DNA of 21,508 nucleotides from Saccoglossus kowalevskii (Eukaryota; Hemichordata; Enteropneusta; Harrimaniidae), in NCBI RefSeq assembly GCF_000003605.2, contig NW_003158240.1, forward strand, positions 13,360-34,867, in the 5' to 3' direction. The notes under the pieces are model-generated. The model was not told where the DNA came from. It saw nothing but the letters and a program-made list of their open reading frames with translations, and ran no database searches. Of the stretch, positions 1 to 9,112 are shown one piece after another. The position numbers and the translations under genes were made by a program. Position 1 is the stretch's first letter. Each line of letters opens with the position of its first letter.

Positions 1-85
1 GGCGTCGACTTCGATAATGTTTTGTTATTTGTCGTGGGAGCTGTCGTGCTTATGATGATTGGGTACTGCTCAGCTTTTGAAATTG
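1..85 (+). CDS. Gene A, first visible exon: signal peptide
   Basis: Frame 1 is open from base 1 and encodes a hydrophobic run (VLLFVVGAVVLMMIG) followed by YCSAFEI, a plausible signal-peptidase site after CSA. The exon ends at a G|GTAAGT donor, leaving one base, which pairs with the two bases that open the CUB exon. No upstream start codon is in the window, so this is a 5' partial. The internal MM would give too short a leader. Confidence 0.7.
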
Positions 86-3000
86 GTAAGTATAACCACC
101 ATGGCTTCTGTAGGATGTCTATATTCGTATGTTACAGCTGTTACACATGTATTTGAATTGAATTCGTAAATAATAAGGGACGCAACCGACGTATTACTCT
201 TATTAATAGGACGGTGTTCGGCGGGAGTCGGGAATAAACAAATATTCGCAGTTAAAGGGCGGTACTCGTCACGCCACGTTCTCTTAGCGACGTATACAAC
301 GAGTGTAAAATACATTGTTAATTTATATGAATTTCTAACACGCGCTGCGCGACGACCACAGCCCTTTAAGGGTATCTGACATAGTATTAATATCGGTCAC
401 ATTAACATAAGCATTGGGGAGGGAGACTCACTGGAAGTACGAATTCAAATATTTCATTGGGAAAGAGTTCCTTACAGACCCCCCCCCCCTCACCCCTAAC
501 CTAACCCGAAAACTACAGCTTGCTCCCCCAATGTAATTGTATATGCCACTCCAGATAACTATGCATGTCCTGCAGAGGAGTATATACAATTAAATTTGGA
601 AAGGGGCACTGGAGGGGCAAGGTTAGGGTTAGAGTCATAAGGAATCTTACCTTTCATGGGGACACTAACCCATCGAAAATTCCCTTTGAAAGGGGGAAAC
701 CAACAATGTAAGAAAATAGGAAGTCTATAAAGTTTTGTTTGAATTATGAAGAAACTCTTTACTAAAGACTGTCACTCTGTAATCATGTTTTAACAAAATA
801 GTCTTTATGTACTTGTCAATCATCTCTTACCACTAAATACTTTGCTTAGATATTACAAAAGTAGCTGAATTTGATCAGTTTAAGTTAAAGATAAAGCGAA
901 AGTTACTTTAATATATTTGTTGTTTGATTTTCAGTATATATGACTGATCGCTGTGGTGAAACTGTGATTGGTGGAGCTGGTGGATTCATAGAACCAGATA
1001 CGAGTCTTTCTTATCCAAACGACATGGACTGTACCATTGTGGTAACAGTTGAGGCAGAACACAAGATACTACTTCAGATCACTAGATTTTCACTGGAACC
1101 ACCTGTTGATGGTGCATGTGTGGATAAACTGAATATTTACGATGGCGGTAGCGTGTCGAGCCCCAGCCTGAGTGGGGATTTGTGTGATTCCCAGACTGTT
1201 GCCGATATGGTGTCATCAGGTAACATGCTCACTTTCCGTATGCAGACTGATGTCATAGGAAATGGCCACGGATTTGCAATTGTATACACAGCTTATCTTG
1301 ATAAAACTGATGGTAGGTGTGATTTCCATGGCAATTGGATCATATTTAATACATATTATGCAAAATAGAGTTTATTCAATATTTTATAGGTAACATCCTT
1401 GTACATTGACCTCTACCAATTTCTGGTAAGATCTTATGGGAATCCTAATACCACATTTGTAATAAACACACTATGAATATTTAATATACTCAAAAACAAT
1501 AGCTACACACTAAGAAAATACAATATATATAAATAAACACTAAAATTCCACTGGTTTGCAAGGGCAGAGGCACTATACCTAGGCAAAAGGAAGGTCACAT
1601 GTGCTGATATAAATACAGGAGACCAAGTGTCTTTTAGTAGCACATGCATTTACGTAAATGACACAGGTCTTGCCTTTTGAAAATGGCTGGAGAGCGACAG
1701 ATAGCTTTCCCCAAAGCACTAAGGAGAGATATGGTAGTAGTTTCTACACAGACTGCATGTATTAAATAAAAAACAAAGTGATGACTGAGCTGCATCTATG
1801 TTTGAATATTTTAATAATCCAGCATGCAATAAATACAATTTTAGTGTATGTGTGCTTCTGTTAGAAATATGCTTTTTATAGAGCAAATATTTTGCAAGTT
1901 TGTGTTGCCGTCCTTGCATGAAAGAACAGCCCAATACAGCATGGTCTAATTAGTTAAGTGGTTTAAAATAATCAGACTAAAGCAGTCCCATGACCTGGTT
2001 GGCACAGAAGTAATTTCATAACACAGAAGACAAAAAGAATAAAGTCTCTTTAAATGTATCTCTTCATCTGACACTTTCTGTGTGTTATTTCTTTGAAACA
2101 TAGATTTATCGAAAATGTCACCACAATGTATGAAACTCATAGATCACTGCATCAAACACTGCTAGGTGTTGAATCTCCTGGTGTACTGTCTTGTGTATTT
2201 TAATTAATTCTAATCTCATGCATTCATTTTGTTGTATGTTTATTTGTTGGTGGTTTTTATGACCACATGTATGTTTGAATGAATATGTACATAAACACCA
2301 CATGCATATGTGTTGCTATGGATAGTATGGGACTAATATCAAACACAATAAAGTCTATTGTTAACATTTTCTTTATCTTTACAGGAGTGTCCTGTCCTAC
2401 AGATTACTTTGCATGTAATAATGGTATCTGTATACTGTCTGAGTTAGAGTGTAACAACTTTGATCAGTGTGGGGATGGAACAGATGAATCTAACTGTAAA
2501 GGTAATATTATAGTAGTTCACTTTTAGTCTCTACCTTATAGAATAATTGTTTTATGTGAGAATTTCATAGTATTTGCTAGCTACTATGAGTAACTCTGTA
2601 AAATACTCGCGTTTAGGTATTGTTTATGTTCTTTTTCTTATATTTGATGTAAGAATTTACCGTTTCAAAGAAAATAAATATTTATTATTATTATTATTAC
2701 AAGACACTTCGCGATGAACTTCTTAGTGGCAGTGATATTTACCAAAATATTTGTTAACAACTCTGTAGACCTTTTATAACTTGCTGGCATAGCATTCAAT
2801 TCCCACCACCAATTACATATAGTGTCAGCATTTTGGCTCATTTCTAACAAATCCAAAATAATTCTGGATAATTTTCCTTACTTTGCATTGTACTATGTTT
2901 GCATTTGAAGTTTTGATGAATTTAATGGGTGTATATATTTTAGTATGTACATGTACACACATGTAAATACCCATCAAATATTAGTAAAAGAATTTATTAT

Positions 3001-4443
3001 ATATTTATTAAAAAATATTGCTTTCCCTTGCCATAATTATGCATTCTACTATCCATGTAACTTAATGCAGAAAAAATGATAAATAAGATTAAGATTAAAT
3101 TTCTCAACTGGTTGATTTTGCAGTATTGGTGGGATTTTTTTGCAAATATTGTATTCACTGACAATTATTTAGTATTTTAATTAAATACATTTACTGTATG
3201 GTGACTCTTTCTTTGGGGCATAATTGTGACTCTCATGTGGAGTACCATGTTGAATATGTTCCAGCCCGTGTAAATACTTGTCAAAGTCATTTATTGTTGT
3301 TGACTTACCAAAAAACAACATTGCTATGTTTCTAGGCACACAACGAACTTGAAACAAATGGAACCGTCCAATCCAAGCAACCTGCATCTCTGAAAATCGA
3401 GTCTTATCGCCCTTGCGTTTCTGACACGCCCGGGGGACCAAAATTTGTGAATCACTTCGTGACCAAAATTTGATGATAATAGGCAAGGGGGTGAGGGACT
3501 GCTTTTCAAAAACATAATTTTATATATAGGGTATATAATTATTACTTAAAATATTATTACAAAATTCTTACAAAACATGATCATATATATTGTAATATTG
3601 CTGCAAAATTGCTGTCATTGTATTTTAACACTTTTTCTCAATTCTCATCTTAGCAACAGCTTACATGTAGTTTTAGCTTAGGGGAAAACATATATTCATT
3701 TTTGTGAAAGGAAATGGGATTGAAAAAATCATTATCTCTTTGCATATAGAGCCGGTGGAGATAGTGTTACCTTACCTGTACTGTAAAATACTTTATTTTA
3801 GCTGGAAATAATTTTCGCTGTAAAGACTTAAGTTAAGTTTAAGTTTAGGAAAAAGATGTATTCGCTGGATTTTATATTCACTGAATCACGGCAAAAAAAA
3901 TTCCAAGTGAAAATGAAGTATTTTACAGTACACAATATTTTGAAGCGTGGTGCATGTGCTGAATTACACATGCTAACTTGTATGGGAAAAAACTACTTTA
4001 GCGTTACAATTCTCAAATTGCCTCTTAATTTATCAAAGAGGTTTGAAAGAAAAGTTTTGAAACATTATTATTTTTTGTTGTAGCATTCTTCCATAAAAGT
4101 TAATATGAATATATTACTAGAAAATAAAGCTAAAGAATACATCATAAAAGCAGTGGGATTACATAATATTTGGTATAATTTCATTGCAGAAGATGATGAT
4201 CTCATAGACGGAGGATTGACCGTGGGTCAAGTGATTGCTATCATTTTGGGAATCCTACTGCTGGCTGTGCTTGTTGGTGCCATAGTGTACTTTGTAAAAC
4301 GTCATCAAAAAGCCAAGCGACTTACAGAGGAAATTATGATGACAGAGAAAGTTATTTATCCTCGTGATAATGTCTACAGTGATAAAGACTTTTGGGGTGA
4401 TCGACCGGTATCATCTTTTAACAGGAGATCAGGAACTTCTTAG
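1..4443 (+). CDS. Gene A: single-CUB, single-LDLa type I membrane protein (5' partial)
   Basis: Four exons (1-85, 935-1312, 2385-2501, 4190-4443) join in frame to 277 codons plus a TAG stop. All three introns are GT..AG and phase 1. Domain order is signal-peptide core, CUB (about residues 35-150), LDLa (158-192), acidic stalk (EDDDLIDGG), TM helix (about 205-229) and a 48-residue cytoplasmic tail. The initiator ATG lies left of the window or in an unseen exon, because the first exon is open to base 1. By family knowledge such proteins are cell-surface receptors or co-receptors, with CUB and LDLa binding protein ligands. Nothing here shows the ligand. The tail is basic near the membrane (KRHQKAKR), has tyrosines in YPRDNVY, and lacks the YWCCWRPGY cysteine-rich region of genes B and C. 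It is convergent with gene B. The exon structure is well supported; the function is unknown. Confidence 0.85.
86..934 (+). other. Gene A intron 1
   Basis: This is an 849-base phase-1 intron. It contains a TTAA-flanked MITE-like element (252-369), a C run at 479-489, telomere-like CCCTAACC and GGTTAGGG stretches near 493-507 and 620-632, and no coding signal I trust. Confidence 0.7.
252..369 (-). mobile_element. MITE-like element copy 1 (TTAA-flanked, about 110 bp)
   Basis: TTAA flanks both sides (252-255 and 366-369). The inner ends begin AGGGC, and 15 of the outer 19 positions agree between the left end and the reverse complement of the right end. The interior, read on the minus strand, contains ACGTCGCTAAG and ATGTATTTTACAC stretches shared with copies at 9859, 15401 and 19047. 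No ORF is present, so it is non-autonomous. TTAA duplication is typical of piggyBac-type transposases; assignment to that group is inference. Confidence 0.65.
935..1312 (+). CDS. Gene A, exon encoding the CUB domain
   Basis: The acceptor follows a T-rich tract ending in TTTTCAG and the donor is G|GTAGGT, so both ends are phase 1. The exon encodes a complete CUB of about 115 residues: CGETV start, four cysteines at the expected places (CGE, DCTI, ACVD, LCDS), the CUB signature KLNIYDGG, and a GFAIVYTAY terminal strand. The aspartate usual three residues after the third cysteine in calcium-binding CUBs is not clearly conserved (CVDKL). Without splicing the frame would stop at 1368. Confidence 0.9.
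1313..2384 (+). other. Gene A intron 2
   Basis: This is a 1072-base AT-rich phase-1 intron. Only short chance ORFs are visible on the minus strand, and no repeat stands out by eye. Confidence 0.6.
2385..2501 (+). CDS. Gene A, exon encoding the LDLa module
   Basis: This 117-base symmetric exon lies between TTTACAG and G|GTAATA. It encodes a six-cysteine LDL-receptor class A repeat ending CGDGTDESNC. The distal acidic pair D,E of the calcium site is present, while the two earlier acidic positions read N (after the fourth Cys) and Q (before the fifth Cys). The module stands alone on its exon, as LDLa modules usually do. Confidence 0.9.
2680..2860 (-). mobile_element. Possible SINE/LINE 3' end with (TAA)n tail
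   Basis: Read on the minus strand, a roughly 150-base body ends in a run of TAA repeats (2680-2699), the pattern left by some non-LTR retrotransposons and SINEs. No second copy of the body was found in the window and no target duplication was recognised, so this is tentative. Confidence 0.3.
3779..3930. mobile_element. Inverted-repeat element with TA flanks (mariner-like MITE)
   Basis: GTACTGTAAAATACTT at 3778-3793 is repeated as its exact reverse complement at 3916-3931, giving 16-bp perfect arms. If TA is the duplicated target, the element starts CTGTAAAATACTT and is about 148 bp. The interior has GCTGGAAATAATTTTCGCTG-like and TTCGCTGGATTTTATATTCA-like units. TA duplication is typical of Tc1/mariner elements; the class assignment is inference. 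Confidence 0.55.
4190..4443 (+). CDS. Gene A, last exon: stalk, TM helix and cytoplasmic tail
   Basis: The acceptor TTTCATTGCAG completes a split Glu codon. The exon gives an acidic stalk, a strongly hydrophobic stretch of about 25 residues containing GILLLAVLVGAIVYF, a basic stop-transfer segment, and a short tail ending RRSGTS before TAG. Small residues spaced along the helix (G, A, G) could favour helix packing, but this is only inference. The C-terminus is not a classical PDZ ligand. Confidence 0.85.
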
Positions 4444-4785
4444 TTAAACTTCAAGTGAATTGCATCATGACACACTTTCATGAGATTTAGTAATTTCTGA
4501 CAATGTGTAGACATTCAGATGGCAGCTAGCAGCTGATTAATTTCAATAACAACAAAACCATTCCACTTTAGATGTGGCAATATGCATGCAAAACATCATT
4601 TGTGTGTGCTGGTACTGTTTTTATCGCTGTGATAACAATTGCGCATATTAATTAATAACAGCAAAAATTTTTATTTGACAACAATTTTTTAAGAAGGGTA
4701 ACACTTAATAATAATCAGCATATTATTTGTGAGTGTAGTTCCAGAAACTTCTCTGTCATTTTAACACTTGCGTTTGATAAAAGAT

Positions 4786-4912
4786 AACACCTGCTATTAT
4801 TTATTCATAGAGTTGGTTGATACTCATTGTGTTATCTATCACCTTCCATTCATACGAGTCTATGACATAACTTGTAGAACTATAGCTCTATGACCAAGTA
4901 ATAGCAGGTGAA
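4786..4912. repeat. Inverted repeat just 3' of gene A
   Basis: ACACCTGCTATTA at 4786-4798 is matched in reverse complement by TAATAGCAGGTG near 4900-4912. The match extends inward through CATAGAG/CTCTATG with a few mismatches, giving arms of about 26 bases and a loop of about 75. If the gene A transcript runs to 5354 this lies in the 3' UTR and could fold. It could equally be an old MITE. Confidence 0.5.
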
Positions 4913-5353
4913 ATCCTTATTATATCCTCTTACAAACCGTTAAGTATTCGTAAATGGGGTCAATTTGTGTAGTTTTCTTGATTTATTCTGCAGATATAGG
5001 TAAAATATAGGTAAGGCTTTGGCGAAATTTGAAAGAGCAACTAATATTCTTCAACCTGGTATTTTTTATAGATTTTATTTTTCGTTCTGTTCCAGTTTGA
5101 AAAATATTAGCTCGCCGGAGCCTTCATCCCTTGTCTATTTCTTACACTAGGTACCAGCCGATACCACCCCCCACTCATAGGGAGTGCGAACAGTTGATCA
5201 TAGTTCCTGGACTCCCTGTGACTTGAGTGAGTAGCTGCAAACATAAATATTTTTGGATTTGTTGAGTGTTGAGAGAGGAGGGTCCGTATATTCTTGTTGT
5301 AAAATAGCTGTCAATCTACACTATTTAATACCCCTTAGTTTACCACAATATTG

Positions 5354-5359
5354 AATAAA
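5354..5359 (+). terminator. Candidate poly(A) signal of gene A
   Basis: This AATAAA lies about 910 bases after the stop and is followed by a T/GT-rich stretch (TGTTTTCTC, TTTGTCTTC). Another AATAAA lies at 5772-5777. The choice between them is not decided by sequence. Confidence 0.35.
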
Positions 5360-7925
5360 ACTGTTTTCTCTTTAATGAGTTTGATACTTTGTCTTCTCCA
5401 TTTACTGTATTTCTTAAAAATGTGTTTTGTAAATATTAGGACGTATTTTTGTATATTTTTATGTTAAACAAACAAGTGTATTTTATGTTAAATAATCATG
5501 AAACAATTTATGAATATTTTCAGTTAATATTAACTATTCATGTTAATTATATAGTAGGATTATAATATTACAATTTTAACTGCTGGTTCAGTTTTTGTTT
5601 TTTAGAACATTTACATTTGTGCATTCCATTAGTTATTAAGAATATATTTAAAGGTAAATATTAATATTTTAGCTGTGAAATTTACAACATTTTAAAGCCA
5701 TTTTCCTTTCAGCTGTACAAACTCCAGTTATTCGAATATGTGTGTATAATATTTTTGCGATTTGATATATGAATAAAGTTACAAAAATGACTGAATCCCC
5801 ACAAAATTATTTAAAATTTGTTTCTTGTATCACAAAAAAATAAAAGTAGTAATTTAATTTATGCACAAAGACTTATTCGTTTTCCCAGTGTTTTGATGAA
5901 TGGCTTAGAATACAAGTATGATCTAAATCAACCATCACTCATCTGGTAACTGTCATGAAAAATAAATTACAAGACGTATTGTATTGTTACGTTGCATATT
6001 GCTGAATAGTCTCTAGTTTGTTTGCTGTGATCAAGCATGTGATACACCAATAAATATATTAATTATTTCTTATCAGTAGGATAAATCTAACATGTTTTTG
6101 AGGGCATAATCCTATCTATGGCATCAAGTCCAATTGAGTAATGTACAATTTGACTATGCCAGGTTTTTGAGAAATTATAATTTTTTATCAACTTTCATTT
6201 AGTCACGCATTCAACAATGAAATTCAAATATGAACCAATCTTTTGAAGTTTGCCCAGAATAATAATTTTGTAAATTAAACATTGTCTGGTACTTTTATTC
6301 ATTTTATTAATTTTTAATTTCCTTATACCAGGGGTGGGGGGGTTGTATGTGTTCTTTCATACATTTATTATTTAAACGACAAATTAAATGTGTTTATTTT
6401 GACGTGTTTTTGTAATATATTTTTTCTATGATATTTTAAACATTTATATCTTCATTGGATTATTGTTGTGTATCTTATTTCGTCATCTGACATTGATCAC
6501 ATTCCTGTGGTCAAACACTAGGAAATGTTTTAATATAGCCGTGGTTATTTTTTGTTTCAAAGTAATTAAAATCACTTCAGAAATTGTTTTGATGAAATGT
6601 ATTTGACTCGTTTGTATCTCAGGTGGTATTAGTTATAGCAAAGATTGATACAATGAAAAATATGCAAGTGCAGAGTTGTAAGGGAACCAATTTTCAAGGC
6701 CAAAGTTTGTAAAATAGCCTCTGCCTAAAGGAATAATCAAGGAAAACTCATTGTACTTCAAGGCAGTAATAGCCCTGCAAGTGTCCCAGGCAATGCACAC
6801 TTCTAGAAATGCTAATGAAAGTGAGAAAGTTTGTTTTTCCACCTGTAATTGCATATTACCGGTAGTTGTCTCTTTGAATTTAATCACATATCTAACAATG
6901 CTCATTTTTGTTTCAACAATATTGGATTTTCCAAAAAACATCCACGATGTTGTGTGATGTTACTGGTCAAAAAGATTGATCCAAGTGAAATGGTGTGATT
7001 GTTACGAACCATGTACTAGTATATTATAACTATTTTTCTTGTAGTCTTAATGTGGAATTAATTAATTACATGCATAAATATCATTAGCTTGGCATGACAT
7101 TCTATCAGTTGACAATTGGTTTGAAGTCCTAGACTTATTGGTTGCCGGTATACCCATGAATCAAAGATCGTGTCGCTGACTTTCCAAATGTATTGACTGA
7201 AATAAACTTTTAATACAATAAATAATATGTCAAGTCAAATTACCCAATTTAAATTATATTTCTGTAGAAAGGTCAAATTTTCATTGTTGAATAGAATCAG
7301 TCTGAAACTTGCTGTCAATTATCCGTTAGCTTCTTCTTGTTTGGAAGTAAAGTTTGTTAGCTGTTCGAAAAATATCGTTTTTTTCCCCCAAGGCCTAAAA
7401 CTATGCTTCTGCTCAGCGTGTGGGACCGAACGTTGATTTTCCCCTGTTTTGCGACTGCACAGCGCCCTCTGTTGAACAATTGACTGAACCTGCAAAATGT
7501 TCGTGCCACCAAATACTTTTAGCGCCTCGCATCACTGCCCATTTTTGACCCAAAACAAACATTATGAACAGAAACTTTTTTTTGCGAGGCCTTATCTTTA
7601 GTCTGTATAGTTTTGATTTATAATTAGCACCATTGCGGGAATGCATCACATACGATTTGATCCGACGTATTATCGTGGAATTCGAGTAACGTCCGGTTAC
7701 TGATCTATGATCGAACTCGGACGCCGTGATCGCGGCAGTTTTTGTGAAACAATCCTTCATTTATATCGCGGCAATGCTAGGAATGTAGATGCCTTGATAC
7801 CGATGAATCATTGTATCGTGTAATATCATTCTAAAAGTCATCAAATATATTTGTGTGGGCCGACCTGGGCTTATAACCATGGATATGATCATAATATGAG
7901 AGTTATGCTTTGAATACTTGATATA

Positions 7926-7948
7926 GTGTGTGTGTGTGTGTGTGTGTG
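7926..7948. repeat. (TG)n microsatellite
   Basis: A 23-base uninterrupted alternating GT/TG run. Confidence 0.95.
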
Positions 7949-8071
7949 AATATGCGAGGGGAATGCCAGTTCTCTGAATAAACATGAGGGATTAAGCACG
8001 TCGTGTATTGTATACCGTCACGGTGCAGTCTGAACGTGGCAATGTGATACTCATATAATAATGGTAACTAA

Positions 8072-8139
8072 TGCTCGCCTGGCGAGCAGGTTGTTTTTGA
8101 AAGAAAAAAGAAACGCTGAGGGCAGCATACACTCTCAGC
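8072..8139. repeat. Two adjacent small hairpins
   Basis: TGCTCGCC-T-GGCGAGCA (8072-8088) is a perfect 8-bp stem with a single-base spacer. GCTGAG (8115-8120) pairs with CTCAGC (8134-8139). They lie about 0.5 kb beyond the gene B stop, on either side of an A-rich stretch. Confidence 0.5.
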
Positions 8140-8178
8140 TTTAATATCCCATGATTCTTCAGTTTCATCACACGTTAA

Positions 8179-8184
8179 TTTATT
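8179..8184 (-). terminator. Candidate poly(A) signal of gene B
   Basis: AATAAA on the minus strand lies about 420 bases after the stop and is followed by a GTGTGATG stretch. A weaker ATTAAA variant lies nearer, at 8348-8353. Confidence 0.35.
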
Positions 8185-8603
8185 TCAGATTAAAAACAGT
8201 AAACTGAAAGTTATGTATACAATGCTGCAAATTAATTCCATTAGCAGGTACTTATGTAACTAGTTCATTAAGTCATGGGTGTATTATTTCACCCTAACCG
8301 TTCCTTAATTGCTCCCGTCGTAAAGCTTGAATGAAATTAAATATGCTTTTAATTCTGTTAAGTAAGTAAGCAAGTTAAGTAATGTGGATCTCAAAAATAA
8401 CCCATACATTATCACTGAAGTCTTTTCCTGTCCGTTACACAAAGTTTCATTCACCTCGCAGTTCAAAGCACGGCTCTACAAACACGGGAGTACTCGTGTG
8501 TTGTATATAAGCGTTCGAAAACATATTCCAATGTTATCTGTGTAAAATGGTATACATAAAATATATACTATCCTCTGTAGCAGGTATATGCCATAATAAT
8601 TAG

Positions 8604-9112
8604 TTATCTACACTCTCTGGCGTGTTGGCCGTCGGCGTTATAAAATTCATGATAATCCCCGACACCACCATTAAGTTCGCCATTTCTCAATGCGTGACCA
8701 TCTTCGTCAACAAGAAAAACATTATTGCTTATACGACTACCCTTTTTCAACTGGCTACGCTTTCTATCACCGCGTCGACCTCTTGCTTGGCTACCAGACA
8801 TTCCGCCATTGCCCGTTTCCATGACCCTATATGCGTCGTCATTACTGCGACAACACGCACAGAACGTGCATCCTTCCCTCTCCCTTCCCTTTCTAGGTTT
8901 GCCCCATTTCCCACCCTTTCCTATCGAACAATCAATACAGCAATGTTTACAGCAGTCCCGACAGGAATCCCGCAATGCATTGCGACAACAAGCCATTCTC
9001 CATGGGAAATAACCAGGCCTCCAACAACACCAATACGAAGCGTAGAGCAAAATAGGGACGGCCAACGGTATCCACCACCACCAAACGTCATCGTAGGTCC
9101 ATACACGTACAT
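8604..9112 (-). CDS. Gene B exon 5: TM helix and cysteine-rich cytoplasmic tail
   Basis: The acceptor TTATTTTTCAG completes a split Tyr codon. The stalk YDDV leads to [18 protein letters not shown], then CCWRPGY at the inner face. Cysteine pairs follow (ACC, DCC, HCC, FCACC), then a basic region ([10 protein letters not shown]) and KKGSRISN before an acidic end. The same blocks occur in gene C in the same order. Confidence 0.87.

Larger units (their letters stand above)
2502..4189 (+). other. Gene A intron 3
   Basis: This 1688-base phase-1 intron contains a (TTA)n tract with possible retroelement 3' end (2680-2860), a short direct repeat of GACCAAAATTTG at 3436 and 3461, and the TA-flanked inverted-repeat element at 3779-3930. 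The small ORF that runs into the last exon (from 4105) is intron read-through. Confidence 0.6.
4444..8603. other. Convergent intergenic region between genes A and B, including 3' UTRs
   Basis: It is AT-rich with no exon I can support. It contains candidate poly(A) signals of A (5354) and B (8179), an inverted repeat at 4786-4912, a TG microsatellite, and two small GC-rich hairpins at 8072-8139. ORFs around 6633-6957 and 7413-7760 lack domain or splice support. Confidence 0.6.

Noticed and set aside
4105-4189. Upstream ATG in the frame of the gene A last exon
   Set aside because: Intronic read-through. A clear TTTCATTGCAG acceptor at 4189 matches the phase of the LDLa exon.
6633-6957. Overlapping open frames on both strands as a small gene
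   Set aside because: AT-rich chance frames on opposing strands with no start context, domain or splice support.
7430-7560. Possible tRNA-derived SINE near CAGCGCCCTCTGTTG
   Set aside because: No A/B box pair, tail or target duplication recognised.
7413-7760. Minus-strand 115-codon open frame in the A-B intergenic region
   Set aside because: Basic, low-complexity translation with no domain, no splice signals and no paralogue in the window.
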